Positions 53,975 through 61,563 of a stretch of DNA of 64,000 nucleotides are shown here, piece by piece. The translations under genes and the position numbers were made by a program. The notes under the pieces were generated by a model. It saw only the letters and a program-made list of their open reading frames with translations, did no database searches and was not told the origin of the DNA. The stretch comes from Novosphingobium sp. JCM 18896 (GTDB lineage Bacteria > Pseudomonadota > Alphaproteobacteria > Sphingomonadales > Sphingomonadaceae): NCBI RefSeq assembly GCF_025938095.1, contig NZ_JAPCZF010000006.1, forward strand, positions 1 to 64,000, in the 5' to 3' direction. Positions within the stretch are counted from its first letter, which is position 1. Each line of letters begins with the position of its first letter.

Positions 53975-56208
53975 ATCTCCTCCGACAGCAGCGGCAACTT
54001 GCGAAAGCGCAGCCCCGTGGCCGAGAACAGCGCGTTCGACAAGGCCGGTGCCGCCACCGCCACGCCGAGCTCACCCGGATCGGCCGAGGGCGCGTCGCTG
54101 TCGATGAAGGTCACGCGGATCTCGGGACAGTCGGCGAGCAGCGGCAGCGACAGCTCGGCGAGGCGCGCCGTGGTCGGCAGGCCGTCGGCGTAGCCGGTGC
54201 TCGACCCGAGCGCGAGGCCGATGCCGAAGACCAGCCCGCCCTCGATCTGCTGGCGCGCGATGTCGACGTTGACGATCCGGCCGATGTCGGCGACCGCGTC
54301 GATCCGGTCGACGCGCACCCCGTCCGCGTCGCGCCGCGCGGTGGCCACGACAGCGATCCTGCCGTCGCCAATGACGTGGCAGGCGACGCCCTGCCCGCTG
54401 GCTTCGACGCCGCCGCCCCACTCGGCCTGCTGCGCGACGCGCTGGAGGCAGTGGACCAGCCGCGCATCGTGGCCGAGCATGGCAATGCGGAACGACAGCG
54501 GCTCCTGATGCGTGTGGTGCGCGAGTTCGTCGACGAAGCTCTCGTTGAAGAAGGCGGTATAGCCGTGGGCATTGCCGCGCATGCGGCCGGTGGGCAGGTC
54601 GATCGTCGCCGGGGCGTGCTCGACCACCATGTTCGCCACGCGATAGGGCGGGATCGCGCCTTCCATCGCCAAGGTATCGCTTTCGCCCGCGCTGGCCTTG
54701 ATCGCCGCGCGCGTGCCCATGCCGTCGAACAGCCGGCGGCCGAATTCGTGCGCACTGGCGGGCAGCGCCAGCCGCGCCTTCCAGCCGACCACGGCATTGG
54801 CGGCATCGGTCCGCGCCGCGAGCACCGCGGTTACCGGCGTACGCGGAGGGCCGGCGACGGCCTCCTGCCAGCGCGACCAGGTCAGCTGTACGGGCCGGCC
54901 GACGGCCTTGGCGATCACCGCCGCTTCGATCGCGTGATCGTGTTCGAGCCGACGATCGAAGCTACCACCCGCGGGCATCGGATAGAGCACGCAGTCGCGC
55001 GGAGAGATGCCGACGGCGGCCGCCGCGGCGCGGCGAGCCGCCTCGGGCGCCTGGCTCGCCACCCACAGTTCGAGCCGGCCCTCGGCGAAGCGCGCGGTCG
55101 CGCTTGCGGTCTCGAGCGTGGCGTGGAGCGCCGGGGCGACATCGTAGCGCAGCGCCAGCGAGAACTTGCGCTTGAGCGTGCTCGGATCGCCGCGTTCGAG
55201 CAGGGTCGTGGCCTCGCCCTTGCGCAGCGCCTCATCGAGCGCGGTTTCGATCCGGCCGCTGTCGGCGCGCTTCTTCGCGATGAAGTTCGGCGCGATCTCG
55301 GCGAGCGCACGCTCGGCCGCCCACCAGGTATCGGCGACGGCGGCAAACCAACGCTTGCCCCGCACGAATTCGATCACCCCGGGCAGTCCCGCCGCGCGCT
55401 TGCGGTCGTAGGAGGCGAGCTCGGTCTCGCCGATCGGCCCATGGCGGATCGCGGCGAAGACCATGTCGGGCAGGCGCACGTCGCCAGCGAAGCGGTGACT
55501 GCCGTCAACCTTCGACGGCAGGTCGAGCCGCGGGAAGCGCAGAGCGCTGACCTGCACCTCCTTGGCCGGATCCTTGCGCAACGGTGGATTTCCGGGCGGA
55601 TCGAAGCCCGCGGCCTCGGCCGCCAACGTGCCGAAGGGCAGGCGCTGCTTGCCATGGACGACGAAGCCGCCCTGCGTGTCGCAGGCGCCCGCATCGACAT
55701 CCCATCGGTCGGCCGCAGCCTGAACCAGCAAGGACCGCGCGCTCGCCGCCGCCAGCCGCACCGGATATTCGTAGGCGGCGAGCGAGGTGCCGTCGGCGGT
55801 GACGGTGAAGACGCCGTCTTCGGCCCAATGCCGCGTGATCGGGCTGCCGACGCTGGCGACCCGCGGGAAAAGCGGCATCCACAGCTCGGCCCAGCGCGAG
55901 GCCAGCGGCAAGTTGATGTAGAGCGGGCTCGGTGGCGCAGGCTCGATCGCCACCTGGCGCCAGTCGGCGCCGAGCTCGACCGCGACGATCTGTGCGATCA
56001 GGGTGCCGATGCCCTGCCCCATCTCGAGCTGCGGCACGGCGACGGTGACGATCCCGTCGCGACCGATGCTCAGCCAGGCATCGAAGCCCGTCTCCCCCTC
56101 GCCGGCCGCCAGTGGCGGCTCGTAGTGACGCGGGCGCAGCGCATAGCCGATCGCCAGCCCGCCACCGACCAGGCTCCCGATCAGGATGCCGCGGCGCGAG
56201 ATCGCCAT
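53971..56208 (-). CDS. molybdopterin aldehyde-oxidase-type large subunit
   Basis: A 745-residue protein similar to the IorB (isoquinoline 1-oxidoreductase beta) group. It starts with a Tat-like signal, MAISRRGILIGSLVGGGLAI, followed by the cofactor domains: PQLEMGQGIGTLIAQIVAVE (MoCo-binding), LHATLETASATARF, AGGSFDRRLEHDHAIEAAVI and GYTAFFNESFVDELAH. The substrate is unknown. The usual 2Fe-2S small subunit is not next to it in this window, so it must be elsewhere or the protein works with another partner. Confidence 0.9.
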   Translation of the reverse strand: MAISRRGILIGSLVGGGLAIGYALRPRHYEPPLAAGEGETGFDAWLSIGRDGIVTVAVPQLEMGQGIGTLIAQIVAVELGADWRQVAIEPAPPSPLYINLPLASRWAELWMPLFPRVASVGSPITRHWAEDGVFTVTADGTSLAAYEYPVRLAAASARSLLVQAAADRWDVDAGACDTQGGFVVHGKQRLPFGTLAAEAAGFDPPGNPPLRKDPAKEVQVSALRFPRLDLPSKVDGSHRFAGDVRLPDMVFAAIRHGPIGETELASYDRKRAAGLPGVIEFVRGKRWFAAVADTWWAAERALAEIAPNFIAKKRADSGRIETALDEALRKGEATTLLERGDPSTLKRKFSLALRYDVAPALHATLETASATARFAEGRLELWVASQAPEAARRAAAAAVGISPRDCVLYPMPAGGSFDRRLEHDHAIEAAVIAKAVGRPVQLTWSRWQEAVAGPPRTPVTAVLAARTDAANAVVGWKARLALPASAHEFGRRLFDGMGTRAAIKASAGESDTLAMEGAIPPYRVANMVVEHAPATIDLPTGRMRGNAHGYTAFFNESFVDELAHHTHQEPLSFRIAMLGHDARLVHCLQRVAQQAEWGGGVEASGQGVACHVIGDGRIAVVATARRDADGVRVDRIDAVADIGRIVNVDIARQQIEGGLVFGIGLALGSSTGYADGLPTTARLAELSLPLLADCPEIRVTFIDSDAPSADPGELGVAVAAPALSNALFSATGLRFRKLPLLSEEI

Positions 56209-56209
56209 G

Positions 56210-57199
56210 TCAGGCCTTTTTATCGTCCAGCCAGGCGGCGACCTGCCGCGCGATCGCCGTGAAGGCCTCGGCCTGCGAGCCCTCGCCCGCGGCCGGCGGC
56301 TCGCCCGCGTCGCTGGCCTGGCGGATCGCCAGGTCGAGCGGCACGCGGCCGAGGAAGGCGTGCCCCATCGACTTTGCCGCAGCCTCGGCGCCGCCCTGGC
56401 CGAAGGGATCGCTGACCTCGCCGCAGTGCGGGCAGGCATAGCCGGCCATGTTCTCGACCAGGCCGATCACCGGCACCTCGCTCTGCTCGAACAGGCTGAT
56501 CGCGCGGATCGCGTCCATCAAGGCCAGGTCCTGCGGGGTCGAGACGATCACCGCCCCCGCCGGCTTGAAGCGCTGGAGCATGGTCAGCTGGACGTCGCCG
56601 GTACCCGGCGGCAGGTCGAGCAGCAGGATTTCGGCGTCTCCCCAGTCGGCATCGACCAGCTGCGACAGGGCATTCCCCGCCATGGGGCCGCGCCAGGCGA
56701 TCGCCTGTCCCGGCTCGATGATGTGGCCCATCGACAGCACCGGCACCCCCCAGGGGCTGGGCACGGGCAGCAGCTTCTTGTCGCGCGTGCCGGGCTTGAT
56801 CCCTTCGTTCGCCAGCAGGCGCGGCTGCGACGGGCCGTAGATGTCGGCATCGACGAGGCCGACCTTCTTGCCGAGCCGCCGGAGCGCCACCGCCAGGTTG
56901 GCCGAGAGCGTCGACTTGCCGACACCGCCCTTGCCCGATCCCACCGCGATCAGCCGGCGCTTGGGAGCCGCTTCGGCGCGATCGGCGGTCATCGCCACGC
57001 GCACCTCGCTGACGCCGTCCTGCCCGCGCAGCGCGCCCTTGACCGCGATCTCCAGCTTGTCGCGCTCGAGCCGGTCGAGCCCGGCGACGTCGAGCACCAG
57101 GGTCGCAACGCCTTCGGCCAGTCGCAGCGACTGCAGCCGCTCCCGCGCCTGGGGCGGCAGGGCCGCTTGCAAAGCGCTATGGTCGTCGCCGCTCATCAC
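56210..57199 (-). CDS. apbC: Mrp/ApbC iron-sulfur carrier ATPase
   Basis: A 329-residue P-loop protein with an N-terminal DUF59-like (MIP18) domain (residues ~5-90, including SLRLAEGVATLVLDVAGLDR) and the Mrp ATPase: deviant Walker A GSGKGGVGKST (about 108-118), DADIYGPSQPRLLA, LLLDLPPGTGD, and the C-terminal CPHC cluster-binding motif in ACPHCGE. It delivers Fe-S clusters to apoproteins. Divergent from hflK; the 104-bp gap contains both promoters. Confidence 0.95.
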   Translation of the reverse strand: MMSGDDHSALQAALPPQARERLQSLRLAEGVATLVLDVAGLDRLERDKLEIAVKGALRGQDGVSEVRVAMTADRAEAAPKRRLIAVGSGKGGVGKSTLSANLAVALRRLGKKVGLVDADIYGPSQPRLLANEGIKPGTRDKKLLPVPSPWGVPVLSMGHIIEPGQAIAWRGPMAGNALSQLVDADWGDAEILLLDLPPGTGDVQLTMLQRFKPAGAVIVSTPQDLALMDAIRAISLFEQSEVPVIGLVENMAGYACPHCGEVSDPFGQGGAEAAAKSMGHAFLGRVPLDLAIRQASDAGEPPAAGEGSQAEAFTAIARQVAAWLDDKKA

Positions 57200-57303
57200 T
57201 CGTCCCTACTGCGAAACACTATGTCACACGCCATAGGGCGTCTCGGGCGGAAAAAGCAAAGGCAGGCACTGTTTTTGTCGCGAATGCTTCCTATAAGTGC
57301 CGC

Positions 57304-58515
57304 ATGACAACGAACGGAAGTGCCCCAAGATCCGGGCTCATGCGCGGCGTTCTGGCCATGGCTGGGCGCCGCAGCCCCTGGGGCGGCGGGGACAAGGGTG
57401 GCGACGAGACCGGTGACGACACCGGTGAGACCGCGGGCGGTTCGGACGGCGACGGCCAGTCCGATCAGCCGCGCGGACCGCGCAATCCCTGGCTGCCGCC
57501 GAGCGGGGGCGATACGCCGCCACGCCGCTCGCCCTCGATCGACGAGATCTTCCGCTCGAAGAGCGGTCGCCGGCCCGGTGGCGGCGGTGGTGGTGGTAAC
57601 GGCGGCGGCGGCATGCCGCGCCTGCCGCAGCGCCCCGACGGCAAGTCGTGGTTCCCGCTGATCGCCGGCGGCATCGCGCTGGTCTGGCTGGGTTTCTCGA
57701 CCGTGCACATGGTCGGCCCCAAGGAACAGGGCATCGTCACCCTGTTCGGCAAATATTCGCGCACGATCGATCCCGGCGTGTCGCTGACCCTGCCCTGGCC
57801 GATCGAGAACGTGAACGTCACCGACGTGACCTCGATCAACCGCTTTAACATCCCCGAGGGCGAGGGTGAGAAGCTGATGCTGACGAGCGACCAGAACCTG
57901 GTCGACCTGTCCTATCTGGTCCGCTGGAACATCAAGAACCTCAAGCTCTACACCTTCCAGCTCGAAGATCCCGACCAGACCGTGCGCGAGGTCGCCGAGG
58001 CGGCGATGCGCGCCTCGGTCGCCGAAGTGCCGCTGCGCGACGCCATGGGCGGCGCCGGCCGTGCGACGGTCGAGCAGAACGTGCGCGAGCGCATGCAGGC
58101 GATCCTCGACGCCTACCGCGCCGGCGTCGCCATCCAGGGCGTCGAGATCAAGAAGGCCGACCCGCCGGGCAAGGTCGTCTCCGCCTTCCAGCAGGTCACT
58201 TCGGCACAGCAGGACGCGCAGCGCGACCTGTCGAACGCCCAGGCCTGGGCGCAGCAGCTGACCGCGCGCGCGCAGGGCGATGCCGCGGCCTTCGACAAGG
58301 TCTACGAACAGTACAAGCTCTCGCCCGAGGTGACCAAGCGCCGCATGTATTACGAAACCATGGAGCGCGTGCTCGGCGGCAACGACAAGGTCGTGGTCGA
58401 AGGTGCCGGCGTGACGCCCTACCTGCCGCTGCCTGAGCTGCGTCGCAAGGCCGCAGCCGCGACCGAACCGCAGGCCACCGTGCCCGCGGCGCCCGCTTCG
58501 CAGGGAGGCCAGTGA
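57304..58515 (+). CDS. hflK: HflK, FtsH modulator
   Basis: A 403-residue protein with a long glycine/proline-rich cytoplasmic N-terminus, one membrane span (LIAGGIALVWLGFSTVHMVG, about 118-137) and a periplasmic SPFH/Band 7 domain (TLFGKYSRTIDPGVSLTLPW). It assembles with HflC into a cage around the FtsH protease. Stop and next ATG share one base (TGATG). Confidence 0.97.
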   Translation: MTTNGSAPRSGLMRGVLAMAGRRSPWGGGDKGGDETGDDTGETAGGSDGDGQSDQPRGPRNPWLPPSGGDTPPRRSPSIDEIFRSKSGRRPGGGGGGGNGGGGMPRLPQRPDGKSWFPLIAGGIALVWLGFSTVHMVGPKEQGIVTLFGKYSRTIDPGVSLTLPWPIENVNVTDVTSINRFNIPEGEGEKLMLTSDQNLVDLSYLVRWNIKNLKLYTFQLEDPDQTVREVAEAAMRASVAEVPLRDAMGGAGRATVEQNVRERMQAILDAYRAGVAIQGVEIKKADPPGKVVSAFQQVTSAQQDAQRDLSNAQAWAQQLTARAQGDAAAFDKVYEQYKLSPEVTKRRMYYETMERVLGGNDKVVVEGAGVTPYLPLPELRRKAAAATEPQATVPAAPASQGGQ

Positions 58516-59360
58516 TGAGCCTCGCGAACCTCTGGGAAGACCACAAGGCCGGCCTGACCGTGATCGGTCTGGCACTGATCGCGCTGGCCTCGAGCGTGAT
58601 CGTCGTGCCCGAGACCGAACAGGCGGTGGTGATCCGCTTCGGCCAGCCCGATCGCGTGATCAACCGCTTCCGTCCGAAGGTCGACTTCGGCGAGACCGGC
58701 GCCGGCATCACCTTCCGCATCCCGATCGCCGAGCGGCTGGTGCGTATCGACAAGCGCGTGCTCGCGCTCGACATGGAGCGCCAGCAGGTGCTGTCGAGCG
58801 AGCAGCAGCGGCTCGAGGTCGATGCCTATGCGCGCTTCCGCATCATCGATCCGGTCAAGATGGTCCGCACCGCCGGCACCACCGAGCGCGTCGCCGAACA
58901 GCTTCAGCCGATCCTCTCCTCGGTCTTGCGCCAGGAACTGGGCAAGCGCACCTTCCAGTCGCTGCTCACCGCCGAGCGCGGCCAGGCGATGAAGCAGATC
59001 CGCGAAGGCCTCGATCGCGAAGCGCGCGAATACGGCGCCCAGGTCATCGACGTGCGGATCAAGCGTGCCGATCTGCCCGAGGGCGCGCTCGAGAGTGCCT
59101 TCTCGCGCATGCAGGCCGCGCGCGAGCAGGAAGCCACGACGATCCGCGCCCAGGGCCAGAAGAACGCACAGATCATCCGCGCCCAGGCCGAGGCCGACGC
59201 GGCCAAGACCTATGCGAACAGCTTCGGCAAGGATCCGGCCTTCTACGATTTCTATCGTGCGATGCAGTCTTACGACTATACCTTCTCCAACGGACAAGGT
59301 GCGACGACGATCCTGCTGTCGCCCGACAACGAATATCTGAAGCAGTTCAAGGGTCGCTAA
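58515..59360 (+). CDS. hflC: HflC, FtsH modulator
   Basis: A 281-residue SPFH protein with an N-terminal anchor (LTVIGLALIALASSVIVVPE), then QAVVIRFGQPDRVINRF and GITFRIPIAERLVRIDKRVL. I chose the ATG at 58515 over the GTG one codon earlier. Translationally coupled to hflK; partner in the FtsH regulatory complex. Confidence 0.97.
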   Translation: MSLANLWEDHKAGLTVIGLALIALASSVIVVPETEQAVVIRFGQPDRVINRFRPKVDFGETGAGITFRIPIAERLVRIDKRVLALDMERQQVLSSEQQRLEVDAYARFRIIDPVKMVRTAGTTERVAEQLQPILSSVLRQELGKRTFQSLLTAERGQAMKQIREGLDREAREYGAQVIDVRIKRADLPEGALESAFSRMQAAREQEATTIRAQGQKNAQIIRAQAEADAAKTYANSFGKDPAFYDFYRAMQSYDYTFSNGQGATTILLSPDNEYLKQFKGR

Positions 59361-59499
59361 GGAACAGATGCGGCGTTTGCGCGCTCGAACCTTTCGACCT
59401 TTAAATCCGCCATTCAAACTGGGTTAAGCCAACCAAGCCTGAATTCGCGGTGCCAAGACGAGGTGGCCCTGCCACCGGAGACAAAGGAAACTGAAGGAC

Positions 59500-61053
59500 G
59501 TGAAGCCCGTGCGATACGCCTATGGAGTCACCACTGCGCTGCTGCTCGGCGGCGCCGCCATCTCGCTCGTGACCGGCATCCCGGCCGGCGCGCAAGTCGC
59601 CCAGAACGACACCAGCCAGATGCAGAACGTCGTCCCGCGCGCCGGTGCCCCCGCCAGCTTTGCCGATCTGACGCAGCAGCTCGCGCCGGCCGTGGTCAAC
59701 ATCTCGACCCGCCAGCGCGTGCGGGTGGCCAACCAGAACCCCTTCGCCGGCACGCCGTTCGAGGACCTGTTCGGCGGCGGCACCCCCGGTGGTCGCGGCG
59801 GCCAGCCGCAGACGCGCGAGGCGCAGTCGCTGGGCTCGGGCTTCATCATCTCGGCCGACGGCTATGTCGTGACCAACAACCACGTCATCACCGCCGACGG
59901 CCAGGGCGAGGTCGAATCGATCACCGTCAACATGCCCGACGGCACCGAATATCCGGCCAAGCTGATCGGCCGCGATGCCGCCTCGGACCTCGCGGTACTC
60001 AAGATCACCACGCCCAAGGCCCTGCCCTTCGTCAAGTTCGGCGACAGCCGCTCGGCGCGCGTCGGCGACTGGGTGATCGCCATCGGCAATCCCTTCGGCC
60101 TCGGCGGCACGGTGACCTCGGGCATCATCTCGGCGGTCTACCGCAACACCGGCTCGGGCTCGGCCTACGACCGCTACCTGCAGACAGACGCGGCGATCAA
60201 CCGCGGCAACTCGGGCGGCCCCATGTTCGACATGCGCGGCAACGTCATCGGCATCAACAATGCGATCTTCTCGCCCACGGGCGGCTCGGTCGGCATCGGC
60301 TTCGCGATCCCCGCCGAAACCGCAGCGCCGATCGTCGAGCGGCTCAAGACCGGTCAGTCGATCGAGCGCGGCTACCTCGGCATCCGCATTCAGCCGGTCA
60401 ACGAGGACCTCGCGGACTCGCTGGGCATTGCCCACAACAAGGGTGAATTCGTCCAGGCGGTCGAGCCGGGCCAGGCCGCGGCCAACGCCGGCATCCGTGC
60501 CGGCGACGTCGTCGTCAAGGTCGACGGCAAGGACGTGACCCGCGAGCAGACGCTGTCGTTCATCGTCGCCAACGTCGCGCCGGGCAAGCGCATCCCGGTC
60601 GAGCTGATCCGCGACGGCAAGCGCACGATCGTCACCGCCACGGTCGGCAAGCGCCCGAGCGAGGAAGAACTCGCGCAGAACACCTTCGACCAGGATCAGG
60701 ACCAGGACGAAGACCAGTTCAACAAGCCGCCGACCAAGCAGGGCCAGGGCGTTTCCGAACAGGCGCTGGGCCTGTCGGTCCTGCCGCTGAATGCGACGAT
60801 CGCTCGCCAGCTGGGCATGCCTGAGACGACGCGCGGCGTGGTCGTCAATGCCGTCGATCCCTCGTCCGACGCGGGCAGCAAGGGCCTGCAACGCGGCGAC
60901 ATCGTGCTCTCGGCCAACTACCAGGACATCTCGACCCCGGCCGAGCTCGAAGCCGCGATCAAGGCGGCCAAGAGCCAGAACCGCAACGCCGTACTCCTGC
61001 GCGTCCAGCGCCGCGGCCAGCCGGCAACCTACGTGCCGATCCGCATCCGGTAA
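59500..61053 (+). CDS. degP: Do/DegP-like periplasmic serine protease
   Basis: A 517-residue HtrA protease starting at GTG with a signal peptide (TTALLLGGAAISLVTGIPAG). Catalytic triad: VTNNHVIT (His), DLAVLKI (Asp), RGNSGGPMFD (Ser). Two PDZ domains follow: the first around GYLGIRIQPV ... IRAGDVVVKVDGKDV, the second around LGLSVLPLN ... LQRGDIVLSANYQDI, separated by an acidic glutamine-rich linker. It handles misfolded envelope proteins. It follows hflKC but has its own 139-bp upstream region. Confidence 0.95.
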   Translation: MKPVRYAYGVTTALLLGGAAISLVTGIPAGAQVAQNDTSQMQNVVPRAGAPASFADLTQQLAPAVVNISTRQRVRVANQNPFAGTPFEDLFGGGTPGGRGGQPQTREAQSLGSGFIISADGYVVTNNHVITADGQGEVESITVNMPDGTEYPAKLIGRDAASDLAVLKITTPKALPFVKFGDSRSARVGDWVIAIGNPFGLGGTVTSGIISAVYRNTGSGSAYDRYLQTDAAINRGNSGGPMFDMRGNVIGINNAIFSPTGGSVGIGFAIPAETAAPIVERLKTGQSIERGYLGIRIQPVNEDLADSLGIAHNKGEFVQAVEPGQAAANAGIRAGDVVVKVDGKDVTREQTLSFIVANVAPGKRIPVELIRDGKRTIVTATVGKRPSEEELAQNTFDQDQDQDEDQFNKPPTKQGQGVSEQALGLSVLPLNATIARQLGMPETTRGVVVNAVDPSSDAGSKGLQRGDIVLSANYQDISTPAELEAAIKAAKSQNRNAVLLRVQRRGQPATYVPIRIR

Positions 61054-61072
61054 TCGACAATACATGCCTTCA

Positions 61073-61134
61073 TCCTCCCTGAAGCGCAGCTTCGGGGAGG
61101 GGGACCGCCAGCCCCATAGGGGCTGGTGGTGGAG
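61073..61134. repeat. inverted repeat, left arm of DUF559 unit
   Basis: Sequence from TCCTCCCTGAAGC through GGGGAGGGGGACCGC to GTGGTGGAG, with an internal 17-nt hairpin (CAGCCCC-ATA-GGGGCTG). Outer parts are the reverse complement of 61502-61557 with one or two mismatches; only the internal hairpin differs. REP-like. Confidence 0.85.
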
Positions 61135-61137
61135 AGG

Positions 61138-61494
61138 TCATTCGCGTTTGTCCAATACGTATCGGACGATGGCATCGGCCACACCATCGGGATCGCGCAG
61201 CACTTCGCTCGCCGCGATCCTCAGCATCTCGATCCCCTCGCCATTCAGCCAAGCCGAGCGCTTTTCGTCAAACTCAGGTTGATCGCCCATATCGTGGACG
61301 ATGCCATCCACTTCGATCGCCAGCCGGGCCTTCGCACAATAGAAGTCGAGCACAAAAGGCCCAGCCGGGTGTTGCCGGCGAAAACGGACGCCCTGCGGAT
61401 CGCCGCGCAGACGCTGCCAGAGCGTCGCTTCCGGCTTTGACATCTCGCGCCGCAGACGACGGGCGCGGTTTACGGTCTGCAGTGACTTGGCCAT
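61138..61494 (-). CDS. DUF559 endonuclease-like protein
   Basis: A 118-residue DUF559 protein, a Vsr/PD-(D/E)XK-like fold: ARRLRREMSKPEATLWQRLR, VRFRRQHPAGPFVLDFYCAK, LAIEVDGIVHDMGDQPEFDE with the E-V-D catalytic strand, and GIEMLRIAASEVL. The gene lies entirely inside a pair of inverted repeats only 3-8 bp from its ends, suggesting gene and repeats move or are maintained as one unit. Confidence 0.92.
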   Translation of the reverse strand: MAKSLQTVNRARRLRREMSKPEATLWQRLRGDPQGVRFRRQHPAGPFVLDFYCAKARLAIEVDGIVHDMGDQPEFDEKRSAWLNGEGIEMLRIAASEVLRDPDGVADAIVRYVLDKRE

Positions 61495-61501
61495 GCCACC
61501 C

Positions 61502-61557
61502 CTCCACCACTCGCTTCGCGAGCGGTCCCCCTCCCCGAAGCTACGCTTCAGGGAGGA
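61502..61557. repeat. inverted repeat, right arm of DUF559 unit
   Basis: CTCCACCAC, a small TCGC-TTC-GCGA hairpin, GGTCCCCCTCCCCGAAGC and GCTTCAGGGAGGA: the reverse complement of the left arm outside the inner hairpin. It ends 6 bp before the PBP stop. Confidence 0.85.
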
Positions 61558-61563
61558 TAAGGG

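Noticed and set aside
53959..56262. 767-codon + strand frame opposite the molybdopterin enzyme
   Set aside because: GC-bias shadow; the opposite strand carries all family motifs.
59401..61065. 554-codon minus-strand frame opposite degP
   Set aside because: Shadow frame with repetitive valine/aspartate/arginine content and no domain.
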